Source: Pseudomonadota bacterium
GTDB taxonomy: Bacteria > Pseudomonadota > Alphaproteobacteria > Rhodospirillales > Magnetospirillaceae
NCBI GenBank assembly: GCA_021782815.1
Contig: JAJXUO010000004.1
Span: 1 to 64,000 of the forward strand
Length of the DNA stretch: 64,000 nt
Direction of reading: 5' to 3'
Shown here: piece after piece, positions 26,331 to 34,264 of the stretch
Position numbering within the stretch: the first letter of the stretch is position 1
How the letters are laid out: every line of letters starts with the position of its first letter
Translations under genes and position numbers: made by a program
The notes under the pieces: generated by a model
What the model was told of the DNA's origin: nothing
The model's input: the letters and a program-made list of their open reading frames with translations, nothing else
Databases searched by the model: none

Positions 26331-26957
26331 ATGGCCGACCTTTCGACCGACCGCATGACCACCTGGCTGCTCGAGGCCGCCGCCGACCTGGAGCAGGCCA
26401 AGGCCTATCTCACCGAACTGGACGCGCCGATCGGTGACAGCGACCATGGCGTCAACATGGCGCGCGGCTTTGCCGCCGTGCGCGACAAACTGACGGCGGC
26501 GCCCCCCGCCGATGTGGGCACGCTGCTGAAAACCGTGGCCATGACCCTGATCAGCACCGTGGGCGGGGCCTCGGGCCCGCTTTACGGCACGTTCTTTCTG
26601 CAGGCCGCCGGCAAGGCGGCGGGCAAAACCAGCCTGACCCTGGCCGAGTGGACGGAATGTTTTGAAGCCGGATTGACTGGCCTGATGGCGCGCGGCAAGG
26701 CCCAGCCCGGGGAAAAAACCATGGTGGACGCCCTGACCCCGGCCCTGGCCGCCCTCAAGGCCGCCGCCGGCCAGCCGCTGGAACAGGCCCTGGCCGCCGC
26801 CGCCGCCGCCGCCGAACAGGGCATGAAGGACACCATCCCCATGCTGGCCCACAAAGGCCGCGCCAGCTATCTCGGCGAACGCAGCATCGGCCACCAGGAT
26901 CCCGGCGCCACCTCGTCGCATCTCCTGTTGCGGCGGCTGGCCGAGCCGGCGGGCTAA
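26331..26957 (+). CDS. dhaL: PTS-dependent dihydroxyacetone kinase, ADP-binding subunit
   Basis: 208 residues, all-helical barrel. IGDSDHGVNMARGF holds the Asp residues that coordinate the magnesium-ADP; TVGGASGPLYGTFF and AQPGEKTMVDALTPAL are further nucleotide-site blocks; LGERSIGHQDPGA is the C-terminal loop. The bound ADP is rephosphorylated by DhaM. Ribosome-binding site AGGAGG lies upstream. It is separated from dhaK by 45 bp and followed by dhaM after 4 bp. Confidence 0.96.
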   Translation: MADLSTDRMTTWLLEAAADLEQAKAYLTELDAPIGDSDHGVNMARGFAAVRDKLTAAPPADVGTLLKTVAMTLISTVGGASGPLYGTFFLQAAGKAAGKTSLTLAEWTECFEAGLTGLMARGKAQPGEKTMVDALTPALAALKAAAGQPLEQALAAAAAAAEQGMKDTIPMLAHKGRASYLGERSIGHQDPGATSSHLLLRRLAEPAG

Positions 26958-26961
26958 AACC

Positions 26962-29337
26962 ATGACCCCGCCCCGCGTTTCCCTGCTGCTGGTGTCCCAC
27001 TCCCGGGCCCTGGCCCGCGCCACGGCGGACCTGGCCGCCCAGATGACCGGCGGCACCGTGGTGCTGGACTGCGCCGCCGGCTGCGGCCCGGAGCACGGCG
27101 ATCTCGGCACCGATCCCCTGTTGGTGCAGGACCGTCTGACCGCCCTCGATACGGCGGCGGGCACCCTGGTGCTGGTGGATCTGGGCAGCGCCCTGCTTTC
27201 GGCCGACATGGCATTGGACATGGTGGATCCCGCCCTGAAGGCCCGCGCCCGTCTGGTGGCCGCCCCCTTCGTGGAGGGGGCGGTGGCCGCCGCCGTGGCC
27301 GCCGCCGCCGGCTTGCCGCTGGACGCGGTGGCCGCCGAAGCCCGCCAGGCCCTGGCCCCGAAGCGAAGCCAGCTGGAGGAGGAGGCGCCCGCGTCCGCCC
27401 CGCCGCCCGTCGTCGCACCCGCCGAGGCGGTCGAGGCGGCGGCCGAGGCGGTGATCCGCGATCCGCACGGCCTGCACGCCCGCCCGGCGGCCCGTCTGGC
27501 CGTGGCGGCGGCGGGCTTTGCCGCCACGCTGTTCGTCAGCGACCTCGATACCGGGGCCGGCCCGGCCTCGGCCCGCAGTCTGGTGGCCCTGGGCACGCTG
27601 GGAGCTCTGTGCGGCCACCGCCTGCGCATCAGCGGCCGGGGCGAGGACGCGCCCCGGGCGGTGCGGGCCCTGGCCGATCTCGTCGCCGCCTGCACCGGCG
27701 CCGACGAGGCCCCGCCCCCCGCCGCCGCGCCGGTCATGGACGGGCGGGCCCTGCCGGTGTCGCCCGGCATCGCCATCGGTCCGCTGCGGCTGTGGCGCCC
27801 CGCCGACCCCGTGGTTTCCCAGACCCCGAGCACCGATCCGGACGCCGATCTCGCCCGTCTGATCCTTGCCCTGGACCAGGCCGCCGCAGCCCTGGACCGC
27901 GAGGCCGCCCGCCCCGGCGGCGATATTCTGGCGGTCCAGGCGGTGTTCTTACGCGATCCCGATTTCCGCGCCGCCGCCGCCCGCAAGATCGGCGACGAGT
28001 CTCGCAACGCCGCCGACGCCCTGGCCCGCGCCGGGGCCGAGGCCGCCGCCCGCTTCGCCGGGCTGGAAGACGCCCTGCTGCGGGCCCGCGCCGCCGATCT
28101 GCGCGACGCCACCCGCCGGGCGCTGACGCTGCTGAGCGGCGCCCCCGCCCAACCCGCCCTGCCGCCGGGCCCGCCCGCCATTCTAGTGGCCGAGGATCTG
28201 CCGCCGTCGCTGGCCCAGGCCCTGGACCCCGCCCGCGTGCTGGGGGTGATCGACCGCCGCGGCGGCGCCACCTCGCACGCCGCCATCCTGTTACGCGGTT
28301 TGGGCATTCCCGCCCTGGCCGGGGCCGCCGCCCTGTTGCCCGACACCCTGCCGGCCAGCGCCGCCTTCGACGGCGCCAGCGGCGAGCTGATTTTCAATCC
28401 GGATCCGCAACAGTGTGCCGCCTTCGCCGCCCGCCGCCCCGCCGCCGCCCCGGCCATGGCCCTGACCGATGGCGGCGTGGCCCTGCCCGGCGGCGGCCGG
28501 GTGGACTTATGGGCCAATGTCACCGGCCCGCGCGATGCCGCCCTGGCCCGCGCCGCCGGCGCCTTCGGCATCGGCCTGCTGCGCACCGAGATGCTGTTCC
28601 TCGACCGCGCCGACGCCCCGGACGAGGCCGAGCAGACGGCGCGCCTCAAGGAGATTTTCGCGCTGTTCGCCGGCCGCCCCATCACCGTGCGCACCCTGGA
28701 TGCCGGCGGCGACAAGCCCATGCCCTATCTGACCATGCCGCCCGAGGCCAATCCCTTCCTCGGTGTGCGCGGGCTGCGGCTGTCGCTGGCCCGGCCCGCG
28801 CTGTTCGTCACCCAGTTGCGCGCCATCCTCGGCGCCGGGGCCGGGCACGATCTGCGCATCATGCTGCCCATGGTCACCGATCCCGCCGAGGTGACCGAGG
28901 CCCGCGCCCATCTGGAGGCGGCGCATCGGAGCCTGGCCGAAGAGGGCGTGCCCCATGCCTGGCCGGTGCCGCTGGGGGTGATGGTGGAGGTTCCCGCCGC
29001 CGCCCTGACCGCCGACGCCCTGGCCGAGGTGGCCGATTTCTTTTCCATCGGCACCAACGACCTCACGCAATACACCCTGGCGGCGGAACGGGGCCATCCC
29101 GCCCTGGCCCGTTTCGCCGACGCCACCCATCCGGCGGTGCTGGCCCTGATCCGCCAGGTGGTCGAGGCCGGGCGACGCCATGGCCGCCATGTGGCGGTGT
29201 GCGGCGAGGCGGCGGGACAGCCGGCGGCGGCGCGGCGGCTGGTGGCGGCGGGCGTGCCCGCCCTCAGCCTGTCGGCGGCGCTGTTTCCCGGGATCGTCGC
29301 CGCCCTCGGCGAAAGGGAGACCGCAATTTCCTTGTGA
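26962..29337 (+). CDS. dhaM: DhaM: fused EIIA-HPr-Enzyme I phosphotransferase, complete
   Basis: 791 residues, a whole PTS relay in one chain. EIIA-Dha domain (1-130) with active His in LLLVSHSRALA; HPr domain (about 155-240) with DPHGLHARPAARL; Enzyme I from about 260, with phospho-His in GGATSHAAILLRGLGIPALAG and a full C-terminal PEP-binding barrel (GLLRTEMLF, NPFLGVRGLRLSL, FFSIGTNDLTQYTL, CGEAAG). E. coli DhaM has only a partial Enzyme I; this one should take phosphate directly from PEP and pass it to DhaL-ADP without a separate PTS. Confidence 0.94.
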   Translation: MTPPRVSLLLVSHSRALARATADLAAQMTGGTVVLDCAAGCGPEHGDLGTDPLLVQDRLTALDTAAGTLVLVDLGSALLSADMALDMVDPALKARARLVAAPFVEGAVAAAVAAAAGLPLDAVAAEARQALAPKRSQLEEEAPASAPPPVVAPAEAVEAAAEAVIRDPHGLHARPAARLAVAAAGFAATLFVSDLDTGAGPASARSLVALGTLGALCGHRLRISGRGEDAPRAVRALADLVAACTGADEAPPPAAAPVMDGRALPVSPGIAIGPLRLWRPADPVVSQTPSTDPDADLARLILALDQAAAALDREAARPGGDILAVQAVFLRDPDFRAAAARKIGDESRNAADALARAGAEAAARFAGLEDALLRARAADLRDATRRALTLLSGAPAQPALPPGPPAILVAEDLPPSLAQALDPARVLGVIDRRGGATSHAAILLRGLGIPALAGAAALLPDTLPASAAFDGASGELIFNPDPQQCAAFAARRPAAAPAMALTDGGVALPGGGRVDLWANVTGPRDAALARAAGAFGIGLLRTEMLFLDRADAPDEAEQTARLKEIFALFAGRPITVRTLDAGGDKPMPYLTMPPEANPFLGVRGLRLSLARPALFVTQLRAILGAGAGHDLRIMLPMVTDPAEVTEARAHLEAAHRSLAEEGVPHAWPVPLGVMVEVPAAALTADALAEVADFFSIGTNDLTQYTLAAERGHPALARFADATHPAVLALIRQVVEAGRRHGRHVAVCGEAAGQPAAARRLVAAGVPALSLSAALFPGIVAALGERETAISL

Positions 29338-29394
29338 CGATCCCCGCCGCCATGGATGATGGCGGCATCAGGGTCCGCAACAGGGAACACGGCC

Positions 29395-29802
29395 ATGAAC
29401 GGCACGGCGGCACAGGCCACGGTGGGAATCGTCATCGTCTCCCATTCCCCCGATATCGCCCGGGGCACCGCCGCCATGGTGCGGCAGATGGTTCAGGATC
29501 AGGTGCCGCTGGCCTGGGCCGGCGGCGATTGCGCCGGCGGCCTCGGCACCGATGTGACGCGCATCGTCGCCGCCATCGGCGAGGCCTGGTCGGAGCGCGG
29601 CGTGGCCCTGCTGGTGGATCTGGGCGGCGCCGAAACCAGCAGCGAAATGGCCATCGAGCTGTTGCCGGAAGAACGGCGCGCCCGCGTGGTGATCTGCGAC
29701 GCCCCCATCGTGGAAGGGGCCATCATGGCCGCCGCCGAGGCTTCGGGCGGGGCCGATCTGGCCCTGGTGCAACAGGCGGCCGAGGAGGCCTGCATTCCGT
29801 GA
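29395..29802 (+). CDS. Second stand-alone EIIA-Dha (DhaM N-domain paralogue)
   Basis: 135 residues from ATG 29395 (AGGGAA upstream). The fold and active site match the DhaM N-terminal domain: VGIVIVSHSPDIARGTAAMV with the phosphorylatable His, then LAWAGGDCAGGLGTDV, LLVDLGGAETSSEMAIELL and VICDAPIVEGAIMAA. It may be an alternative phosphate donor to DhaL or a regulator coupled to the small HTH protein that follows (GTGA overlap). The role of having two EIIA units is not known. Confidence 0.88.
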   Translation: MNGTAAQATVGIVIVSHSPDIARGTAAMVRQMVQDQVPLAWAGGDCAGGLGTDVTRIVAAIGEAWSERGVALLVDLGGAETSSEMAIELLPEERRARVVICDAPIVEGAIMAAAEASGGADLALVQQAAEEACIP

Positions 29803-30227
29803 GCGGACACGAGATCGACCCCCCCGCCCCGCCCGCCCCCCAGGACGCGGTGGCCGCCTATAAAAGCATCCTGAAAGCGGTGCTGGACCTGCGCCCCTCG
29901 GGCATGCGCCGCCGGCTGGCGGAAGGGCTGGGCAGCAATCCGAGCTTCGTCTCGCAGATCGCCAATCCGGCCTACCCCACGCCCATTCCCGCCGGGCATG
30001 TGGAGGCCATCCTGGACATCTGCCATTTCTCGCCCGACGAGCGGCGGCGCTTCCTGGCCGCCTACCAGGCCGCCCACCCGCACCGCATCCATCTGGTGCG
30101 CTCGCTGGCGGCGGGCCGCAGCCTGACCTTGAGCGTGCCCGACCTCGGCGACGCCGAACGCAACGCCGAGTTCGACCGCGCCGTCGCCGCCTTCGTGCAG
30201 AAGATCAGCCGGCTGCTGCGGGAATAG
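29799..30227 (+). CDS. Small HTH-like protein, last gene of the dha operon
   Basis: 142 residues from GTG 29799, which overlaps the upstream stop. MRRRLAEGLGSNPSFVSQI, then a helix ending in HVEAILDICHFSPDERRRFL, looks like a lambda-repressor-type helix-turn-helix. The C-terminal part (100-142) is helical and unassigned. Coupled translation with the EIIA suggests a regulator of DHA use whose activity depends on the phosphorelay (inference). No named family recognised. Confidence 0.7.
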   Translation: MSGHEIDPPAPPAPQDAVAAYKSILKAVLDLRPSGMRRRLAEGLGSNPSFVSQIANPAYPTPIPAGHVEAILDICHFSPDERRRFLAAYQAAHPHRIHLVRSLAAGRSLTLSVPDLGDAERNAEFDRAVAAFVQKISRLLRE

Positions 30228-30299
30228 CCGTCCGCTTTGCGCTTGTGACCCGGGAAGCCCCCGGCACGAATTTTTTTACCGGTCAGGCTGTTGTTTCGC

Positions 30300-30328
30300 T
30301 TGCATCTTTAACGCAAAGCTCTTATGGT
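30300..30328 (+). promoter_or_regulatory. Promoter of tRNA-Ala copy 2
   Basis: TTGCAT (30300-30305), 17-bp spacer, TATGGT (30323-30328), same hexamers and spacing as at 4639-4667. Confidence 0.75.
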
Positions 30329-30364
30329 CCGCCTCCACCGCGCCACCGGCGCGGCCCAGGTTTC

Positions 30365-30440
<76 letters not shown>

Positions 30441-30446
30441 AATTTC

Positions 30447-30475
30447 AAGACCCGGCGGTTCCACCGCCGGGTCTT
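30447..30475 (+). terminator. Hairpin behind tRNA-Ala copy 2
   Basis: Perfect 13-bp stem (30447-30459 with 30463-30475), TCC loop, ending GTCTT; the following T run is weak. Confidence 0.7.
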
Positions 30476-30536
30476 CGGCTTTCAGGCCCACGGTTCACCT
30501 CTGGACGGATGGCGCGGAACAGATCACTCTGAGGCC

Positions 30537-31250
30537 ATGTCCCGCACCGGCCCCACGCTTCCCGTTTCGCCCGCCAGTTTCGAATACCGCCTGGAACATA
30601 CGCCGGTGGGGGTGGTGGTGCTCGATCCCGGCCGGCGCATCCGCGCCATGAACCAGACGGCGCGGCGGCTGTTGCGCGCCGAAAGCGCCGCCGCCGGAAC
30701 CCCACTTCTGGACCTGCATCCCCCCGCCGCCCGCGTCAAGGTGCGCTGGCTGCTGGACGCGGCGGAAAACGCCGTGGACGGCAGCGCCGCCATGGTCATC
30801 ACCACCCTGTTCGGCAGTCTGGTGGCCAAGGTGACCCTGCTGGGCGATGACGGCTACTGCATGATGGTGCATGCCCTGGGTGAAACCGCCATGACCGCCC
30901 CCGAGCACAGCGAACAGGGACGGCTTTTGAAGCTGCCGCTGCTGCGCAACGGCGGCACCGAACTGATCGATATCGACGAGGTGGCCTGCCTCAGCGCCCA
31001 GGGCCATTACGCCGAGGCGCTGACCGGCCAGGGCCGTTTCCTCTGCCCGCTGTCGCTGGCCGCCCTGGGGCAGCGGGTGGACGGCACGGTGTTCGTGCGC
31101 GTGCATCGCCGCCATCTGGTCAATCTGCGCCGGGTGCGCCAGGCCCAGCGCCAGGACGGCCGCTGGCTGCTGATGCTGGAGGACGGACAAACCCGCATCC
31201 CCGTGGGCCGCGACAAGGTGGATCTGCTGCGGCGCCTGCTGGCGGTCTGA
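30537..31250 (+). CDS. rcoM: PAS-LytTR regulator, probable CO sensor RcoM
   Basis: 237 residues from ATG 30537. The N-terminal PAS domain (about 15-115) has FEYRLEHTPVGVVVLDP, LLDLHPPAARVKVRWLLDAA and MVITTLFGSLVAKVTLLG; the C-terminal LytTR domain (about 135-235) has LIDIDEVACLSAQGHYAEAL and VRVHRRHLVNLRRV. This architecture is that of RcoM, a heme protein that activates genes when CO is bound. The next gene is cowN, a known RcoM target in Rhodospirillum rubrum, which strengthens the call. His61 is a candidate heme ligand; the other ligand cannot be assigned by eye. Confidence 0.8.
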   Translation: MSRTGPTLPVSPASFEYRLEHTPVGVVVLDPGRRIRAMNQTARRLLRAESAAAGTPLLDLHPPAARVKVRWLLDAAENAVDGSAAMVITTLFGSLVAKVTLLGDDGYCMMVHALGETAMTAPEHSEQGRLLKLPLLRNGGTELIDIDEVACLSAQGHYAEALTGQGRFLCPLSLAALGQRVDGTVFVRVHRRHLVNLRRVRQAQRQDGRWLLMLEDGQTRIPVGRDKVDLLRRLLAV

Positions 31251-31383
31251 CCCCCTGCCGTTCATGCGGCCATCATGCCGTTGGTGCAACGCCGATGCCG
31301 CTGAAGCCTGAGCGGTTGAGCGCCCCCCGCTCGCCATGCCACATCGGAAAGCGCACTCCGAAGACCCCCGCATGAGGCCCGGC

Positions 31384-31662
31384 ATGTCCAACCTGACCCG
31401 TTACCGCAGTTTCGCCACCATCGATTTCGAAGGCAATATGCGGGCCGTGCTGGCCCATCTGCAGCCTTACCTGGCGTCCGGCAACCCGTTCTGGGACCGT
31501 TTCCAGGACCGCTTGCATCAGGCCGAAAACACCGACCGCCCGGTGGCCGACACCTTGCTGCTGCTGCACGCCCACGTCTATTACATGGTCGAACTGTTCG
31601 AGGACCACGACGACCAGGCCGCCCTGGCCGCCCTGACAAAACTGGAAGAGGAATGTTTTTAA
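31384..31662 (+). CDS. cowN: N2-fixation sustaining protein CowN
   Basis: 92 residues from ATG 31384. The family pattern is clear: [31 protein letters not shown], then [20 protein letters not shown] and KLEEECF at the C terminus. CowN protects molybdenum nitrogenase so that nitrogen fixation continues in the presence of CO. Its location 133 bp after rcoM implies CO-dependent transcription. It also implies that the organism fixes nitrogen, though no nif gene is in the window. Confidence 0.92.
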   Translation: MSNLTRYRSFATIDFEGNMRAVLAHLQPYLASGNPFWDRFQDRLHQAENTDRPVADTLLLLHAHVYYMVELFEDHDDQAALAALTKLEEECF

Positions 31663-31757
31663 ACCCTCTTTCCCCCGCCGCGTTTTTTCCGCATGGCGGA
31701 TAAGACAAAGGGTATATACTTCCCCCAGGGTTAGAAGGGGGAAAGGATCCGGCACCT

Positions 31758-33431
31758 ATGGGAAACGCGTTGGGCCCTGATCCGCAGGTGCGGCCGTCCG
31801 ACGGGGAAGCCATCGAAAACGCCGCGCTGTCCCGGGACGAACAGACGCAGATCCTGATCTTGCAGCAACGGCTCCTGGAGGCCGTGGCCAAGGGCGGCAA
31901 CGCCCTGGATATCGCCCGTCAGGTCTGCAGTCTGGAGGAAAAGCTGCTGCCCAATTCCGTGGGCACGGTGATGCTGCTGGACGAGGCGCGGGAACGGCTG
32001 AACGTTTTTGCCGCCCCCAGCGTTCCGGCGGAAGGCGTTTTACGCCTGAACGGATTGCGGCCCGGCCCCGGCAACGGCTCGTGCGGCAACGCCGTGTTCA
32101 GCTGCAAGCCGCAATTCGTGCAGAACACCTTTGAGGATCCGCGCTGGAGCAATCTCCGCCAGCTGGCCACCGATTTCGGCCTGTGCGCCTGCTGGTCCAT
32201 GCCGATTTTTTCCGCCTCGGGCCAGGTGATCGGCTCGTTCGCCCTGTCCAGCTTCGAACATCGTCTGCCCAGCGGCTTCCACCGCGCCCTGCTGGAGATC
32301 GGCGCCTCCATCGTCGGCATCGTGCTCGACCGCGCCAAGGTGCGCGAACATCTGCGGCTTTATGAAAAATTCTACGCCAACAGCGCCGAAGGCATGATGA
32401 TCACCGACGCCGCGCAGAAGATCGTTTCGGTCAACGCCTCGTTCCTGCGGGTGTTCGGCTATGCCGAGGAGGACGTGATCGGCCAGACGCCGCGCATGCT
32501 GTCGTCGGGGCGCCACGATGCCGCCTATTATCAGGACATGTGGCGCGGCCTGTCCCGCGCCGGCCAGTGGCGCGGCGAAATCTGGAACCGCCGCCAGAAC
32601 GGCGAGATTTTTCCCGAGCTTTTGTCCATCGCCACCCTGACCGACGGCGAAGGCCGCATCACCCATTATATCGGGCTGTTTTCCGACTTGAGCGACCGCA
32701 TCCGCGCCGAGGCCGACCTGCGCGAAAAAAACCGCCAGCTGCTGCGCTCCAACGAGGATCTGGAGCGTTTCGCCTATGCCGCCTCGCACGATCTGCAAAC
32801 GCCGCTGCGCAACATGGTGCATTTCGCCCAACTGCTGGACCGGCGCTACCGCGGCCGGCTGGACGCCGATGCCGACGATTTCATCGACATCATCGTCGAG
32901 GGCGGCAAGCGTATGACCAATCTGGTGCGCGACCTGCTGGATTATTCCCGCGCCGGCAGCGGCGACGACGCCCTGACGGCGGTGGACACCGCCCAGGCCG
33001 TGCGCCTCGCCCTGCAAAACCTCGATCTGGCTCTGCGCGAAAGCGGCGCCCATCTCGACATCGGCCCCCTGCCCCGGGTCATGGGCGAACCGAGCCTGAT
33101 CGCCGAGCTGTTCCAGAACCTGATCCAGAACGCCATCGACTACCGCGCCGCCGAACGAACGCCACGTATCGTCATCTCGGCGCAAGACGGCCCCGATGGT
33201 TTTTGCCGTATCACCGTGGCCGACAACGGCATCGGCATCGAACCGCGCTATTTCGGCAAGATCTTCGAATTGTTCCAGCGCGTGTCGCCGCCCACGTCCG
33301 ATCGCGGCACCGGCATCGGCCTGTCCTTATGCCGCCGCCTGGTGCATCGGTTCGGCGGTGAGATCGGCGTGGAGTCCACTCCCGGACAGGGCTCGGCCTT
33401 TCACGTTACCCTGCGGCGGGCGACGGACTGA
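31758..33431 (+). CDS. GAF-PAS sensor histidine kinase
   Basis: 557 residues, soluble. GAF domain (about 40-190: SVGTVMLLDEARERLNVFAA, GNGSCGNAVFSCKP, CWSMPIFSASGQVIGSFAL), PAS domain (about 200-320: NSAEGMMITDAAQKIVSVN, GYAEEDVIGQTPRML), then the phosphoacceptor AASHDLQTPLRNMVHF and ATPase boxes NLIQNAIDYR, VADNGIGIEP and GTGIGLSLC. The output partner is not encoded nearby. The SNEDLERFAYAASHDL linker resembles the two other PAS or PBP kinases in this window, suggesting they are paralogues. Confidence 0.92.
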   Translation: MGNALGPDPQVRPSDGEAIENAALSRDEQTQILILQQRLLEAVAKGGNALDIARQVCSLEEKLLPNSVGTVMLLDEARERLNVFAAPSVPAEGVLRLNGLRPGPGNGSCGNAVFSCKPQFVQNTFEDPRWSNLRQLATDFGLCACWSMPIFSASGQVIGSFALSSFEHRLPSGFHRALLEIGASIVGIVLDRAKVREHLRLYEKFYANSAEGMMITDAAQKIVSVNASFLRVFGYAEEDVIGQTPRMLSSGRHDAAYYQDMWRGLSRAGQWRGEIWNRRQNGEIFPELLSIATLTDGEGRITHYIGLFSDLSDRIRAEADLREKNRQLLRSNEDLERFAYAASHDLQTPLRNMVHFAQLLDRRYRGRLDADADDFIDIIVEGGKRMTNLVRDLLDYSRAGSGDDALTAVDTAQAVRLALQNLDLALRESGAHLDIGPLPRVMGEPSLIAELFQNLIQNAIDYRAAERTPRIVISAQDGPDGFCRITVADNGIGIEPRYFGKIFELFQRVSPPTSDRGTGIGLSLCRRLVHRFGGEIGVESTPGQGSAFHVTLRRATD

Positions 33432-33933
33432 CCAGGGCCCAGGCCTGCTGAAACAAAGCCGGGCCGCACTCCGCCCAATGGTCGGCAAGATGGCGCAAGG
33501 CCGCCGCCAGATTGACCTGATCCAGCACCAGACGATCCAACGGCAGGGCGCCGCCGGTCAGGGCCGGTTCGGCCAGAGCCTCGTAACATGTGGCGGCGGC
33601 GGGCGCATCGGCGATCCAGGCCATGTCCAGCACTTCGCCACGGGCGGCGATGGCGCTCTGCAGGCGCTGGGTCAGCCGCGCCAGCAACGGCAGCAGGACG
33701 GCCTGGTCCGGCCCCTGCTCCAGGGCGTCCTTCACCAGACCGCTCCAGGTTTTGCACAGCACCGCCGTTTCCTGCTCGTCCATCATGGCATGGGCGAAAT
33801 CGGGCTCGAAGCCCTGGGCCACGAACAGGGCGGTGCAGCCATCATGCAGGGCGCCGTGCAGCAGGCGGCCATAGGCCACCACTTGCCCTAAGCGGGAAAA
33901 CAGCCCGCAAACGGCGGGATCGGCATCCAACAT
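33406..33933 (-). CDS. Hypothetical protein
   Basis: 175 residues from ATG 33933, which has AAGGGGAG upstream; ATG 33966 is a possible longer start. Mainly helical, with no signal peptide or membrane span; no family recognised. GC-rich third positions and the clear ribosome-binding site favour a real gene over the opposite-strand frame. Its end overlaps the convergent kinase gene by 26 bp, and a tandem pair of family A repeats lies just upstream. Confidence 0.6.
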   Translation of the reverse strand: MLDADPAVCGLFSRLGQVVAYGRLLHGALHDGCTALFVAQGFEPDFAHAMMDEQETAVLCKTWSGLVKDALEQGPDQAVLLPLLARLTQRLQSAIAARGEVLDMAWIADAPAAATCYEALAEPALTGGALPLDRLVLDQVNLAAALRHLADHWAECGPALFQQAWALVSPSPAAG

Positions 33934-33967
33934 GACAAGCTCCCCTTGCGCTGCGGGAGGGCTCATC

Positions 33968-34112
33968 CCAAATCCCGTTGATCGGACCCGATCAACGGAG
34001 CCCCTCAGGCGGCGGGCGGGGTCTTCCAGACCCCTTGCCTAACGCGGCATCAGCCGCGCGTCGCCTTGCTCCTAACCGGCGTCGCGATGAGCCCTGCTCA
34101 CCGCGCCTTGGT
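33968..34112 (-). repeat. Dispersed repeat family A, copy 3 (first of a tandem pair)
   Basis: Same layout as the other copies, but hairpin 2 is GGGGTCT/AGACCCC, hairpin 3 is CGCGGC/GCCGCG and hairpin 4 is GCGATGAGC/GCTCACCGC. Both arms change together relative to copies 1 and 2. Confidence 0.9.
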
Positions 34113-34117
34113 ATAAG

Positions 34118-34263
34118 ACCAAATCCCGTTGATCGGACCCGATCAACGGAGCCCCTCAGGCGGCGGGCGGGGTCTTCCAGACCCCTTGCCTAACGCGGCA
34201 TCAGCCGCGCGTCGCCTTGCTCCTAACCGGCGTTGCGATGAGTCAAACTCATCGCGACTTGGT
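34118..34263 (-). repeat. Dispersed repeat family A, copy 4 (second of a tandem pair)
   Basis: Hairpins at 34126-34149, 34169-34185, 34194-34209 and 34232-34258. The first three match copy 3; the fourth matches copies 1 and 2 apart from one base. The end abuts the trpF stop codon (34265-34267). Confidence 0.9.
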
Positions 34264-34264
34264 A

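Noticed and set aside
25191-28721. 1176-codon open frame on the minus strand opposite dhaK, dhaL and dhaM
   Set aside because: Low-complexity Arg/Ala/Ser-rich translation with no domain, lying exactly antisense to three recognisable genes; an effect of high GC.
27609-29798. Long plus-strand frame overlapping dhaM in another phase
   Set aside because: Arg/Pro-rich shadow of dhaM. Only its last part, from GTG 29799, is a real gene and is listed separately.
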